From Helicobacteraceae bacterium (GTDB taxonomy: Bacteria; Campylobacterota; Campylobacteria; Campylobacterales; Sulfurimonadaceae), in assembly GCA_024635885.1 (NCBI GenBank), contig JAGXIA010000003.1, forward strand, positions 1 to 8,634: DNA of 8,634 bases. The letters run 5' to 3'. A program made the translations under genes and the position numbers. Every line of letters starts with the position of its first letter. The stretch's first letter is position 1. Below are positions 1 through 7,020 of the stretch, one piece after another. Under the pieces are notes generated by a model. That model did not search any database, had not been told where the DNA came from, and was given only the letters and a program-made list of their open reading frames with translations.

Positions 1-2102
1 CTTTTGCAGATGAAAATTTAGATGATTTTGAATCACTCCTCAATGAAGTAAGCGATATTGCTACAAAAAAATCTTTAAATACAGACTACCTTCCATCGGT
101 TGTAACCGTTGTTGATGCCCAAACTTACATAGACGGCGGTATACAAAATCTTGGTGAAGCTTTGGGCATGCTTCCTGGCATTCAAATGCAAATGACAGCT
201 ATGGGCTACACTACGACAACCGTCAGAGGCTTGAAAAATCCAAATGCCTACCTCTCTGATAAAATTAAACTACTTGTAGACGGCGTAGCAATTAATAATG
301 AAGTAACTGGCAGTAGTAGTTTTTACATGGACTTTCCTATGCACTTGGTTGAAAAAATAGAAGTACTTCGTGGTCCTGCATCTACGATATACGGAGCAGG
401 TGCTTTTTATGCAACTGTTAATGTTATAACAAAACTAGGGAACAGTAAAAACGAAAATCAAGTTTTTTTAGGTGCCGGAAGTTATGGGTATATTACAGCT
501 GGAGCTAACTTGTTTGCAAAAGCGGGAGATTGGAATATATTTACTGATGGCTATTACCAAAAAAACAATAAATCCTTAGATTTCCAGAACTCTGATAATA
601 CACTAGAAACAGACAAGACAGAAGAAGAACTTAAAGATTTGTCTTTAGGCTTTAAAGCTACTCAGGGTGGTTTCGAATTTTTAACAAGATTTAAACATAA
701 TACCTCTGGAAACTTTTATAGTTTTGAGAATCAGCTTAATCCTATTGAAGATAAAGAACAAGAACATTCAAATACATACTTTTTTTCAGAACTTTCGTAT
801 AAAACATCAGTTAATGATTATAAGTTAGAAACAAAAGCTAATTTTTCATATAGAGAGCAAGATATAAGTGCCAATATATATTCAGTTAAAGATATGTCTG
901 ATAGATTTGCAGTAGTTGATATTGATATGCAAGAGGGTTTTGTATATCATGAAAAGTCACATGAGCAAAATTATGAAGTAGAGTCCATTCTGTCCCTTCC
1001 TGAAATAGCATCAAATGATATATTACTTGGAATAGGTGTTCATTATACAGAGATAATTAAAGATGATTTTTACAGTAGTGTAGAAAATGCAATTATTCTG
1101 AATAAGAATGCTATTTTAGCTCATCCAGCCTATAGTAATTTTAAATATAGAGAGAGTAAAGAACCCGCTTTTTGGGCAGATATGACACGAACACTTTTAA
1201 AAGATGATGTGAGCAGAACAAACTTTTATGCATATGCTCAAGATTTAATCTCTGTAAGTGATGATGTAGATATAGTTCTTGGACTAAGAACAGATAACTA
1301 TTCAGACTTTGGTACACAGTTAAGCAAAAGGGCAGCTATTGTTTACAGAACAACCGATAAACTTGTATTAAAACTTCTTTACGGTTCTGCATTTCGTGTG
1401 CCTACATTTTCTGAAGCCTATCAAACTGGACATATTAATTTTCGTGCAGGAGATGAAAATATACTCCCAGAAGAGACAACTACTTATGAAGCGGCAGCTA
1501 TATACTCTCCTAACATGTATAATAGATTTTCGCTAAATGTTTATTATTCGGACTTAAATAATGTAATAGATTTGGAAGAGGATCCATCTACATATACAGG
1601 CTATACAAATTATGCAGACAGATACAGTAAAGGTGTGGAGTTTGAGTACAATTTTAAAACAAGTATGAAACATAACCTTTACTTAAATGCATCATACATA
1701 GACGCACTTTACACTTTGCCGTATGAGCCAGATGCTGAGCAGTCCTTGATGGATCAGAGTATGCCTGACATATCTAAAATAATGTTAAAGGGTTTATATA
1801 TTTATAGACCAATAAATAAACTCTCGTTTGGAACAACATGGAGATATTTTTCCCAAACAACTTCCACTGAACTACAATGGGTATTAGATGAATCAGACGA
1901 ATATGATCCCACTGCAAAAGCTGTTCATATTTTTGATGAGACTGTTACTTATAGATTTTCCTCTGCTAGTGAATTAAGATTAACAGTAAAGAATATATTT
2001 GATGCTGATGTCAGAATGCCTAGTTATTATTACTGGACTGCAGATGGTGGCATAAAAAGAGAAGGGAGAAACTATTACCTTAGTTTTGTACAAAAATTTT
2101 AA
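1..2102 (+). CDS. TonB-dependent outer-membrane receptor (5' partial)
   Basis: Outer-membrane gated transporter that would import a scarce ligand (siderophore, cobalamin, metal or similar) using TonB-ExbBD energy. The reading frame is open from base 3, about 699 codons, and no start is visible, so the gene begins upstream. The first residues, FADENLDDFESLLNEV, look like the end of a signal peptide (cleavage after FA) followed by the usual acidic N-terminal stretch, so only about 20 residues are probably missing. The plug domain follows: SVVTVVDAQ, LGEALGMLPGIQ, TTVRG, KLLVDGV and, at bases 360-377, EVLRGP, then STIYGAGAFYATVNVITK. The rest is rich in alternating aromatic and polar residues, as in a 22-strand barrel, and ends in YYLSFVQKF with the C-terminal Phe expected for BAM-dependent insertion. 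Length fits the family. The substrate cannot be read from the sequence, and no transport partner lies next to it. An internal TTG at 162 is not a plausible start because it would remove half of the plug. Confidence 0.93.
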   Translation, partial: FADENLDDFESLLNEVSDIATKKSLNTDYLPSVVTVVDAQTYIDGGIQNLGEALGMLPGIQMQMTAMGYTTTTVRGLKNPNAYLSDKIKLLVDGVAINNEVTGSSSFYMDFPMHLVEKIEVLRGPASTIYGAGAFYATVNVITKLGNSKNENQVFLGAGSYGYITAGANLFAKAGDWNIFTDGYYQKNNKSLDFQNSDNTLETDKTEEELKDLSLGFKATQGGFEFLTRFKHNTSGNFYSFENQLNPIEDKEQEHSNTYFFSELSYKTSVNDYKLETKANFSYREQDISANIYSVKDMSDRFAVVDIDMQEGFVYHEKSHEQNYEVESILSLPEIASNDILLGIGVHYTEIIKDDFYSSVENAIILNKNAILAHPAYSNFKYRESKEPAFWADMTRTLLKDDVSRTNFYAYAQDLISVSDDVDIVLGLRTDNYSDFGTQLSKRAAIVYRTTDKLVLKLLYGSAFRVPTFSEAYQTGHINFRAGDENILPEETTTYEAAAIYSPNMYNRFSLNVYYSDLNNVIDLEEDPSTYTGYTNYADRYSKGVEFEYNFKTSMKHNLYLNASYIDALYTLPYEPDAEQSLMDQSMPDISKIMLKGLYIYRPINKLSFGTTWRYFSQTTSTELQWVLDESDEYDPTAKAVHIFDETVTYRFSSASELRLTVKNIFDADVRMPSYYYWTADGGIKREGRNYYLSFVQKF

Positions 2103-2140
2103 GCATAAGTTCTTATAAAAACTTAAAGTGAGAGATACAC

Positions 2141-2186
2141 TTGCAAGAAGAAGATAAAACTTATAAAATACATGTATAATCTGTCT
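2141..2186 (+). promoter_or_regulatory. candidate promoter(s) of the BRCT/LRV-MoxR-VWA operon
   Basis: Two -10-like boxes lie just before and inside the start of the next gene. TATAAAAT is at 2162-2169, and a perfect TATAAT preceded by TG is at 2175-2180. TTGCAA at 2141-2146 could serve as a poor -35 for the first box (15-bp spacing). Campylobacterota promoters often have only a -10 box with periodic upstream A/T tracts, which fits. The TATAAT box would put transcription start at about 2187, exactly on a second in-frame ATG. AT-rich DNA yields such boxes by chance, so this is tentative. Confidence 0.3.
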
Positions 2187-3539
2187 ATGAATATAAAAGA
2201 CCTAGAAAATAAAAAAATATTGTTGTTTGGAAAGAGCAGGGCATTTAGTGCTGATGAGTTTGAAGCTCAGATGAAATTTCATAAAATCAGTGTCGTCAAT
2301 GAATACAGTGATGATGTCGCCTTGATGGTTGATGGCAAGATGATGACACCGTATGAGCAAAATGCGAGTGATGAACTCTATGCACAAAAAAAAGCTGAAC
2401 TGATATCTATAGATTTGCTGGAAAAAGAGTTGGCCGAACATATAGATGCCGATACTCTTCTGATGAGCTTGAAACTCTCCCACGATAAAGAACGCCTCAA
2501 AGGCTTTTTAAAAAATGCAATGATCAGTGATGACATTTTTTTACGCTTACTTAAGATGTACTCATGGGGCGGCGAAGATTTTTTTGAAAATGATGACAAC
2601 AGAGATGTAACAGCAGCGCTGATAGTCAGGTTTTATAAGAAAATAGAGAGAAACCATAATGTTCAGTATGCAACGCTTGGACTTATGCACCTAATAGTCC
2701 AATGTACAAATGAAAAGCTTATAGAAGCCATATCTTCACTTGAACCGCTTCAAAGAAGTTTTAAAAATAACGACAAAGATGCCAACTATAAAATCATAAC
2801 ATCCATAGCAACACACTACATAACACCTCCAAACGTACTCTCAAAACTTGTAAGAGTCTCAAATGTCTATGTAAAAACTTTAATAGCTATGAGAGCAAAT
2901 TGCCCGAGTAATATACAAACCCAACTGTATGAAAACGGTGCAGAAGATGTTTTAGAAGCACTTTCTTATAATAGCGATTTAGATAAAAACTTATGCGCAA
3001 AAATGATAGCAAATAAAACCTATGCTCAAAATATAGCTACATATATTAGACTTGACGATGAAATATTTGACATGTTGTCCTTACAACACAGGGTTGATTT
3101 AGCACATAATGAAACCTTGACTTTGAGAATGCAAAAAGCTCTAATTTCAATTCATGATGAAAATATTATGCTGGCTTTATCTTCAAACAAGAAACTCGAT
3201 AAGAATATAGTTGAGAAACTCTTTTCAGATATATCTGAAGAAGTTCATACTAACCTTTACGCAAATATTAATACCCCAAAAGAGAGACTGGAACAAGCCT
3301 ATAAGAATAAAGCCTATCATCATTCTTTATCATGCAACACAAACACGCCCGAACATATTTTAAAAAAACTCTCTGAGTCCAATGATTCTAATATTTTAGA
3401 AGCCTTAGCTAAAAATCCGAGCACTCCGGTTGAGGTTTTATACCAACTGCAACTTGACAGCCGTTATGAAAGGTATGTAAAAGAGAATCCAGCATTTGGC
3501 AAACATATTCAAACTGAAAATATTGGCTGGGAAGTTTAA
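2172..3539 (+). CDS. BRCT-like domain plus LRV/HEAT-like repeat protein
   Basis: A 455-residue soluble protein with no signal peptide or membrane segment; exact function unknown. Residues about 13-90 (KKILLFGKSRAFSADEFEAQ onward, with VALMVDGKMMTPYEQN and a closing amphipathic helix) have the beta-alpha-beta layout of a divergent BRCT domain, known for protein-protein and phosphopeptide contacts, but the usual late Trp is not seen. Residues about 205-440 hold some nine or ten copies of a 22-27 residue unit such as LEALAKNPSTPVEVLYQL and LSCNTNTPEHILKKL, matching the leucine-rich-repeat-variant (LRV)/HEAT-like style. No N-terminal Cys cluster is seen, unlike the iron-sulfur LRV protein of Azotobacter. 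It precedes the MoxR gene by 12 nt and is probably co-transcribed, suggesting an adaptor or client-binding role (inference). Start is uncertain: neither ATG 2172 nor ATG 2187 has a Shine-Dalgarno, and the shorter form starting MNIKDLENK is equally plausible. Confidence 0.8.
   Translation: MYNLSMNIKDLENKKILLFGKSRAFSADEFEAQMKFHKISVVNEYSDDVALMVDGKMMTPYEQNASDELYAQKKAELISIDLLEKELAEHIDADTLLMSLKLSHDKERLKGFLKNAMISDDIFLRLLKMYSWGGEDFFENDDNRDVTAALIVRFYKKIERNHNVQYATLGLMHLIVQCTNEKLIEAISSLEPLQRSFKNNDKDANYKIITSIATHYITPPNVLSKLVRVSNVYVKTLIAMRANCPSNIQTQLYENGAEDVLEALSYNSDLDKNLCAKMIANKTYAQNIATYIRLDDEIFDMLSLQHRVDLAHNETLTLRMQKALISIHDENIMLALSSNKKLDKNIVEKLFSDISEEVHTNLYANINTPKERLEQAYKNKAYHHSLSCNTNTPEHILKKLSESNDSNILEALAKNPSTPVEVLYQLQLDSRYERYVKENPAFGKHIQTENIGWEV
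2784..3491 (+). repeat. tandem LRV/HEAT-like protein repeats
   Basis: This part of the BRCT/LRV gene encodes about nine or ten degenerate helical units of 22-27 residues. The recurring pattern is small/Leu-x-x-Leu-Ala-x-Asn-x-x-(Thr/Leu)-(Pro/Asp)-x-x-(Ile/Leu)-Leu-x-x-Leu. The best copies are RANCPSNIQTQLYENG, LSYNSDLDKNLCAKMI, LSSNKKLDKNIVEKLF, LYANINTPKERLEQAY, LSCNTNTPEHILKKL and LAKNPSTPVEVLYQL. The DNA itself is not repetitive; the repetition is only at protein level, so the array is old rather than recently expanded. Boundaries are approximate. Confidence 0.7.
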
Positions 3540-3540
3540 A

Positions 3541-3545
3541 AAGGA
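3541..3545 (+). promoter_or_regulatory. Shine-Dalgarno that fixes a TTG start
   Basis: AAGGA, within the run AAAAGGAAC directly after the upstream stop codon, sits 6 nt before TTG at 3552. This is good spacing and the best ribosome binding site in the operon. It supports TTG as the real start of the MoxR gene, since the next in-frame ATG (residue 53) lies after the Walker A motif and cannot be the start. Confidence 0.75.
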
Positions 3546-3551
3546 ACATAT

Positions 3552-4547
3552 TTGAAAGCATCAAATCTTACAAAGACCATACAGTCTTTAATAGAACAAA
3601 AAGTACCAACTTTTCTTTGGGGAGCACCAGGAATAGGAAAATCATCAATCGTAAAGCAGATTTCACAAGATAAAAATATAGGCTTTATAGACTTGCGACT
3701 CGCACTTATGGACCCGACAGATTTAAAAGGAATTCCTTTTTATGACAAAGAATCTCACACAGCGCTTTGGGCACCTCCCGCATTTTTACCAAGCAAGGGC
3801 GAGGGAATTCTATTTTTAGATGAACTCAACTCTGCGCCTCCGAGTGTTCAGGCTTCTGCTTATCAGCTTATTTTAGACCGCAGAGTCGGAGAGTATGTTC
3901 TTCCCGATGGCTGGGCGATTGTTGCTGCTGGAAATAGAGAGGGCGACAGAGGTGTGACTTACAGAATGCCGAGTCCTCTTGCAAACAGGTTCGTGCATTT
4001 TGAGATGGAAGTCGATGTTGATGACTGGAAATATTGGGCTTATAAAAAAGAGATAGACGAGAGAATCATCGCTTACATCAGCTACAAAAGCGAACACCTT
4101 TTTACTTTTGACGCAAAAAGTGATGTTAAAAGTTTTGCAACTCCAAGAAGTTGGGAATATGTAAACAGTGTGCTAAAGAGTTCTATAACTGATGAGCTTC
4201 TTTTAGACTCTCTCTCAGGTGCAGTAGGAAAAGATGTCTCAGTAGGCTTTTTAAGCTTTTGTAAGGTGATGAACAAACTGCCTGACATTAAAAATATTCT
4301 GGCATGTGGAAATGGTGAATACAGCGAAGAAGTTGATGTACTCTATGCTTTAAGTACAGGACTCGTAAGCGCACTTTTAAAAGACAACACAGAACAAAAT
4401 CTGGAAAACCTACTCACCTACACTTTAGAGTTAAAGAGTGAGTTTGCCGTTATGGTTGTCCAAGACCTCCAAAGAAACGGTGTGACTATGGAGAGTTCTG
4501 CAGTTTTTAAAGAGTGGGTAAGAAAATTCGCTTATCTTTTAGCGTAG
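3552..4547 (+). CDS. MoxR-type AAA+ ATPase
   Basis: A 331-residue cytoplasmic AAA+ ATPase of the MoxR/AAA_5 group, expected to form a ring that remodels a client protein with a VWA partner. The visible motifs are complete: Walker A GAPGIGKS at residues 24-31, Walker B ILFLDE at 86-91, sensor 1 Asn128 in AAGNRE, an arginine finger Arg146 in SPLANRF, and sensor 2 Arg189 in ATPRSW. The region between Walker A and B (residues about 47-80, DLRLALMDPTDLKGIP then APPAFLP) is the typical MoxR segment. The C-terminal helical part (about 195-331) is less conserved. Translation starts at TTG 3552. It follows the BRCT/LRV gene by 12 nt and is followed after 7 nt by the VWA gene, the standard MoxR-VWA arrangement. 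The client is unknown. Related systems (RavA, CbbQ, NorQ, CoxD) serve metal-enzyme maturation, but none of those enzymes is in view, so I give no gene symbol. Confidence 0.9.
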   Translation: MKASNLTKTIQSLIEQKVPTFLWGAPGIGKSSIVKQISQDKNIGFIDLRLALMDPTDLKGIPFYDKESHTALWAPPAFLPSKGEGILFLDELNSAPPSVQASAYQLILDRRVGEYVLPDGWAIVAAGNREGDRGVTYRMPSPLANRFVHFEMEVDVDDWKYWAYKKEIDERIIAYISYKSEHLFTFDAKSDVKSFATPRSWEYVNSVLKSSITDELLLDSLSGAVGKDVSVGFLSFCKVMNKLPDIKNILACGNGEYSEEVDVLYALSTGLVSALLKDNTEQNLENLLTYTLELKSEFAVMVVQDLQRNGVTMESSAVFKEWVRKFAYLLA

Positions 4548-4554
4548 TTTCCAC

Positions 4555-5694
4555 ATGCCAAAGCTAGATAAAAAAATCTCTCAGGCAAAAGCCAAACTTT
4601 TAGTTGATTACCCTTATTTTGGGACGCTCGCTTCACAACTTGAACTTGCAGTAAATGAAAATATTGAAGCCTTCAAGTGTGATGGTAAGAAGCTAGAATA
4701 TAACGACGATTATTTAGACGCTCTTGAACTTAGCGAAATAGAATTTATTTTGGCAAATGGCGCTATGCATCAGGCTCTTGCACATGAGAGCAGAAAAAAT
4801 AATCGTAGCGGATGGCTTTGGCAGATGGCGACAGACATGGCTATTAACGATATGCTGGTTGAAAACGGTATGGAGTTACCTTATGGAGCGCAGTACAGAG
4901 TCCGTTTTAAAGGTATGTATGCCGAAGAGATCTATGCTGAACTCAAAAGTGACATGATTCGTGAAGAAGATAATCTGGAGTATGAAGCAGATGATTCGGA
5001 TGATGTTCAAAACAACCCTGAACAAAAGCAAAACGATAAACAAGAGCAAACAAAAGAAGAACTAGAATCAGAAATACTCCAAGAACAACTCGCAGCCGAG
5101 CAGGCAATAAGTCTTTTAGCAGGAGAGTTTAAAAAAGGCGAAGCTCCAAAGACTATAGAGCGCTTTTTTGAACTTGATTACTTGGGAAAAATCGACTGGA
5201 GAGAAGAGCTAAAAGTAGCTATAGACAGATTTCATAAAGACGACTATGTCCTCATTCCCCCTAACAAAAAGTTTTTGTATTTAGGCATTTATCTGCCCTC
5301 TTGTGTAAGCAACAGGTTTAAGTTAGTTATAGCCGTTGACAGTTCAGGTTCGGTTGATGAGAAACTTTTAAATGAGTTTCTCAGTGAGATAAATTTTTTA
5401 ATGAGTACAGTTGGAAATTACCAGATAGATTTACTTGTTTGTGATGACAAAATACATTCTCACCATACTTTTTACAGTGGAGATTCTTTAGAGTGCAAAC
5501 TCCAAGGGAGTGGAGCAACCGACTTTAGACCTGTGTTTGAGTTTATAGACAAAGAGCTTGAAGATACAAAACTGCTTCTGTATTTCACAGACCTGCAAGG
5601 GAAGTTTCCACATGCCGAGCCTGTTTACGATGTCAAGTGGATAAGCCCAAAAGAAGAAAGTGTCCCTTTTGGAGAGATTATAGTTTTAAATTAA
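4555..5694 (+). CDS. VWA-like protein with degenerate metallopeptidase-like domain (DUF2201 type)
   Basis: A 379-residue soluble protein, the likely partner of the MoxR ATPase encoded just upstream. The N-terminal domain (residues about 10-130) resembles the putative metallopeptidase domain DUF2201_N: a helix ending ILANGAMHQALAHESR, then WLWQMATDMAINDMLVENG. Family members usually read HExxHxxxxH here. This protein has Asn68-Gly69 in place of His-Glu but keeps His72, His77 and Asp94, so peptidase activity is doubtful. A charged Glu/Gln/Lys linker, probably coiled, spans about 136-185. The C-terminal VWA-like domain (about 255-379) has an intact MIDAS metal site: DSSGS at 262-266, Thr322-Asp323 in GATDFRP, and Asp346 in YFTDLQG. 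The start ATG lies 7 nt after the ATPase stop and has no visible Shine-Dalgarno, suggesting translational coupling. Its stop overlaps that of the convergent GGDEF gene. Confidence 0.87.
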   Translation: MPKLDKKISQAKAKLLVDYPYFGTLASQLELAVNENIEAFKCDGKKLEYNDDYLDALELSEIEFILANGAMHQALAHESRKNNRSGWLWQMATDMAINDMLVENGMELPYGAQYRVRFKGMYAEEIYAELKSDMIREEDNLEYEADDSDDVQNNPEQKQNDKQEQTKEELESEILQEQLAAEQAISLLAGEFKKGEAPKTIERFFELDYLGKIDWREELKVAIDRFHKDDYVLIPPNKKFLYLGIYLPSCVSNRFKLVIAVDSSGSVDEKLLNEFLSEINFLMSTVGNYQIDLLVCDDKIHSHHTFYSGDSLECKLQGSGATDFRPVFEFIDKELEDTKLLLYFTDLQGKFPHAEPVYDVKWISPKEESVPFGEIIVLN

Positions 5695-6953
5695 TTGCAA
5701 GCAATCTGGTTTCTGCCGTTTCGTTTTGCATTGTGAAGCATTAAATCTGCTTGATTTACTGTGTCATCGAGTGTGTCTTCATTGTTCGTGACAAGACCTA
5801 TAGAAATAGTGAACTTTATTTTTTCACCATTATCTGACTCTGTTACACTGCTCGCAGTCTTTGTCCTGAGTCTTTCCAAAATAGCCATGGCATCAGATGC
5901 AGATATATTTTTGAGAAGAATACAAAATTCTTCCCCGCTAAAACGGGCTACTATATCGTGCTCATTTGTATTTGCTCTTAAAATATTAGCCAAATCTACT
6001 ATGGCTTTGTCTCCCGTGTCATGACCGTGAGTATCGTTTATTTTTTTAAAATGGTCTATATTTATCATGGCAATGGCGAAACTTTCTCCCTCATGCACAG
6101 CATTTAAAAAATATTCCCCGGCATTCTTGTAAAAATATCTGCGGTTATAAAGCCCTGTTAAAAAGTCTCTGTTTGCATGGTTTGTAATGATATGAATATT
6201 TTCCAAAGCTTCTATGGAATTGTTCACGCGGCATGAAAACTCCTCTTTAGAAAATGGTTTTTTAATATAGTCATTTGCACCATGCTTTAAAAACATAGCA
6301 ATGATTTCATCATTTTCGTTTGATGAGAGAGCGATTATACTCAGGTCATTTTTATTGTATGATTTTCTAATCTCACGGGTTAGTTCAAGCCCGTCCATTA
6401 CAGGCATATTATAATCTGTAAGTACTAAAGTGATATCCGGATGTGTCGCAATCATACCGAGTGCTTCTTCACCGTGGGCAACGGTAATCACATGGAAAAA
6501 GAGGTTTTGCAGCATTGTCTTCATCTGTTTACGAATAACCATAGAGTCATCTACAACCAGGACTTTGTGTTTTTGATTTTTTTGTAATCTTTGAATTGTG
6601 TTGACTATATAGTGAATATCATCTACCCCAACTTTGGTGACATAGTCTATGATGTTTTTCTTCATCATGTTTTCTCTGAATTTTTTATCTATATTTCCAC
6701 TGAGAACTATTACACGGTTCTCTTTTTTCAAAAGATAATCTACAACTTCGCCATTTGGAGCATCGGGTAGATTAATGTCTGTTACAACTAAAAAATATTT
6801 ATACTTTTTTAAAAACAGTTTGGCTTCAGAGAGTTGATAAGCAACATCAACTTCTAACTTCAACTCAGAGTGTATTTTTTTTGCCATCAGCTTTGCGAGT
6901 GTTTTATTGTCTTCAATTACCAGAATTCTATTCATTTTTTGTTTAAACCCCAT
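5691..6953 (-). CDS. two-receiver GGDEF response regulator (probable diguanylate cyclase)
   Basis: A 420-residue cytoplasmic signalling protein, probably making cyclic di-GMP from two GTP under phosphorelay control. Receiver 1 (residues about 8-120) has Glu14-Asp15, phospho-acceptor Asp59, Ser85 and Lys107. Receiver 2 (about 130-250) has Asp135-Asp136, acceptor Asp180, Ser210 and Lys232 in KKPF. Both look able to be phosphorylated. The GGDEF domain (about 255-420) starts with DFLTGLYNRR and has metal-binding Asp300 in INIDHFKKIND and the active-site loop SGEEF at 339-343, a variant seen in active enzymes. The inhibitory I-site RxxD reads Asn330-x-x-Asp333, so product inhibition is probably lost. 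The architecture resembles PleD. No histidine kinase is nearby. Start is uncertain: ATG 6953 or, six codons later, ATG 6935 (MNRILVIEDN), which matches the usual receiver start. Neither has a clear Shine-Dalgarno. Confidence 0.92.
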   Translation of the reverse strand: MGFKQKMNRILVIEDNKTLAKLMAKKIHSELKLEVDVAYQLSEAKLFLKKYKYFLVVTDINLPDAPNGEVVDYLLKKENRVIVLSGNIDKKFRENMMKKNIIDYVTKVGVDDIHYIVNTIQRLQKNQKHKVLVVDDSMVIRKQMKTMLQNLFFHVITVAHGEEALGMIATHPDITLVLTDYNMPVMDGLELTREIRKSYNKNDLSIIALSSNENDEIIAMFLKHGANDYIKKPFSKEEFSCRVNNSIEALENIHIITNHANRDFLTGLYNRRYFYKNAGEYFLNAVHEGESFAIAMINIDHFKKINDTHGHDTGDKAIVDLANILRANTNEHDIVARFSGEEFCILLKNISASDAMAILERLRTKTASSVTESDNGEKIKFTISIGLVTNNEDTLDDTVNQADLMLHNAKRNGRNQIACN

Positions 6954-7020
6954 ATAATTTTTTATTGAATATTGTACTGTTTTTAGCTCTATTTATACAT
7001 ATTAAAGATATTATTTTTTT
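6954..7020. promoter_or_regulatory. divergent promoter region
   Basis: This 67-bp, very AT-rich spacer separates the leftward GGDEF gene from the rightward helicase gene and must hold both promoters if each has its own. On the minus strand TACAAT (6976-6971) is a good -10 box, placing transcription start about 11 nt before ATG 6953 or 29 nt before ATG 6935. On the plus strand TATACA (6994-6999) with TTGTAC (6972-6977) 16 bp upstream is a weak candidate. The two candidates overlap, so they could compete. No clear operator repeat is visible, and the helicase ATG has only a weak AAAGA, 12 nt away. Confidence 0.4.

Noticed and set aside
2106..2125. Inverted repeat TAAGTT-loop-AACTTA after the TonB receptor stop
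   Set aside because: Only a 6-bp, A/T-rich stem with an 8-nt loop and no following T-tract; too weak to call a terminator.
2202..2599. Two minus-strand open frames of 93 and 73 codons within the BRCT/LRV gene
   Set aside because: Fully opposite a gene with clear repeat structure; low-complexity Ser/Phe/Lys-rich translations with no motif or ribosome binding site.
2784..3491. Possible CRISPR-like or DNA-level tandem repeat
   Set aside because: The periodicity exists only in the protein (LRV/HEAT-like units); no repeated DNA words with regular spacers are present.
4546..5616. 14-nt direct repeat AGTTTCCACATGCC at 4546-4559 (over the VWA start codon) and 5603-5616 (near its 3' end)
   Set aside because: The copies are read in different frames and have no flanking similarity; a single 14-nt match in a window of this size can occur by chance.
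2172..5694. Identification of the operon as ravA-viaA or as a specific CbbQO, NorQD or Cox maturation system
   Set aside because: The VWA protein carries a DUF2201_N-like N-terminus rather than the ViaA, CbbO or NorD N-terminal regions, and no corresponding client enzyme is in view.
5694..5705. ATTGC-AA-GCAAT inverted repeat at the convergent gene ends
   Set aside because: The loop would be 2 nt and the stem 5 bp, and it lies in the C-terminal codons of the GGDEF gene; not credible as a bidirectional terminator.
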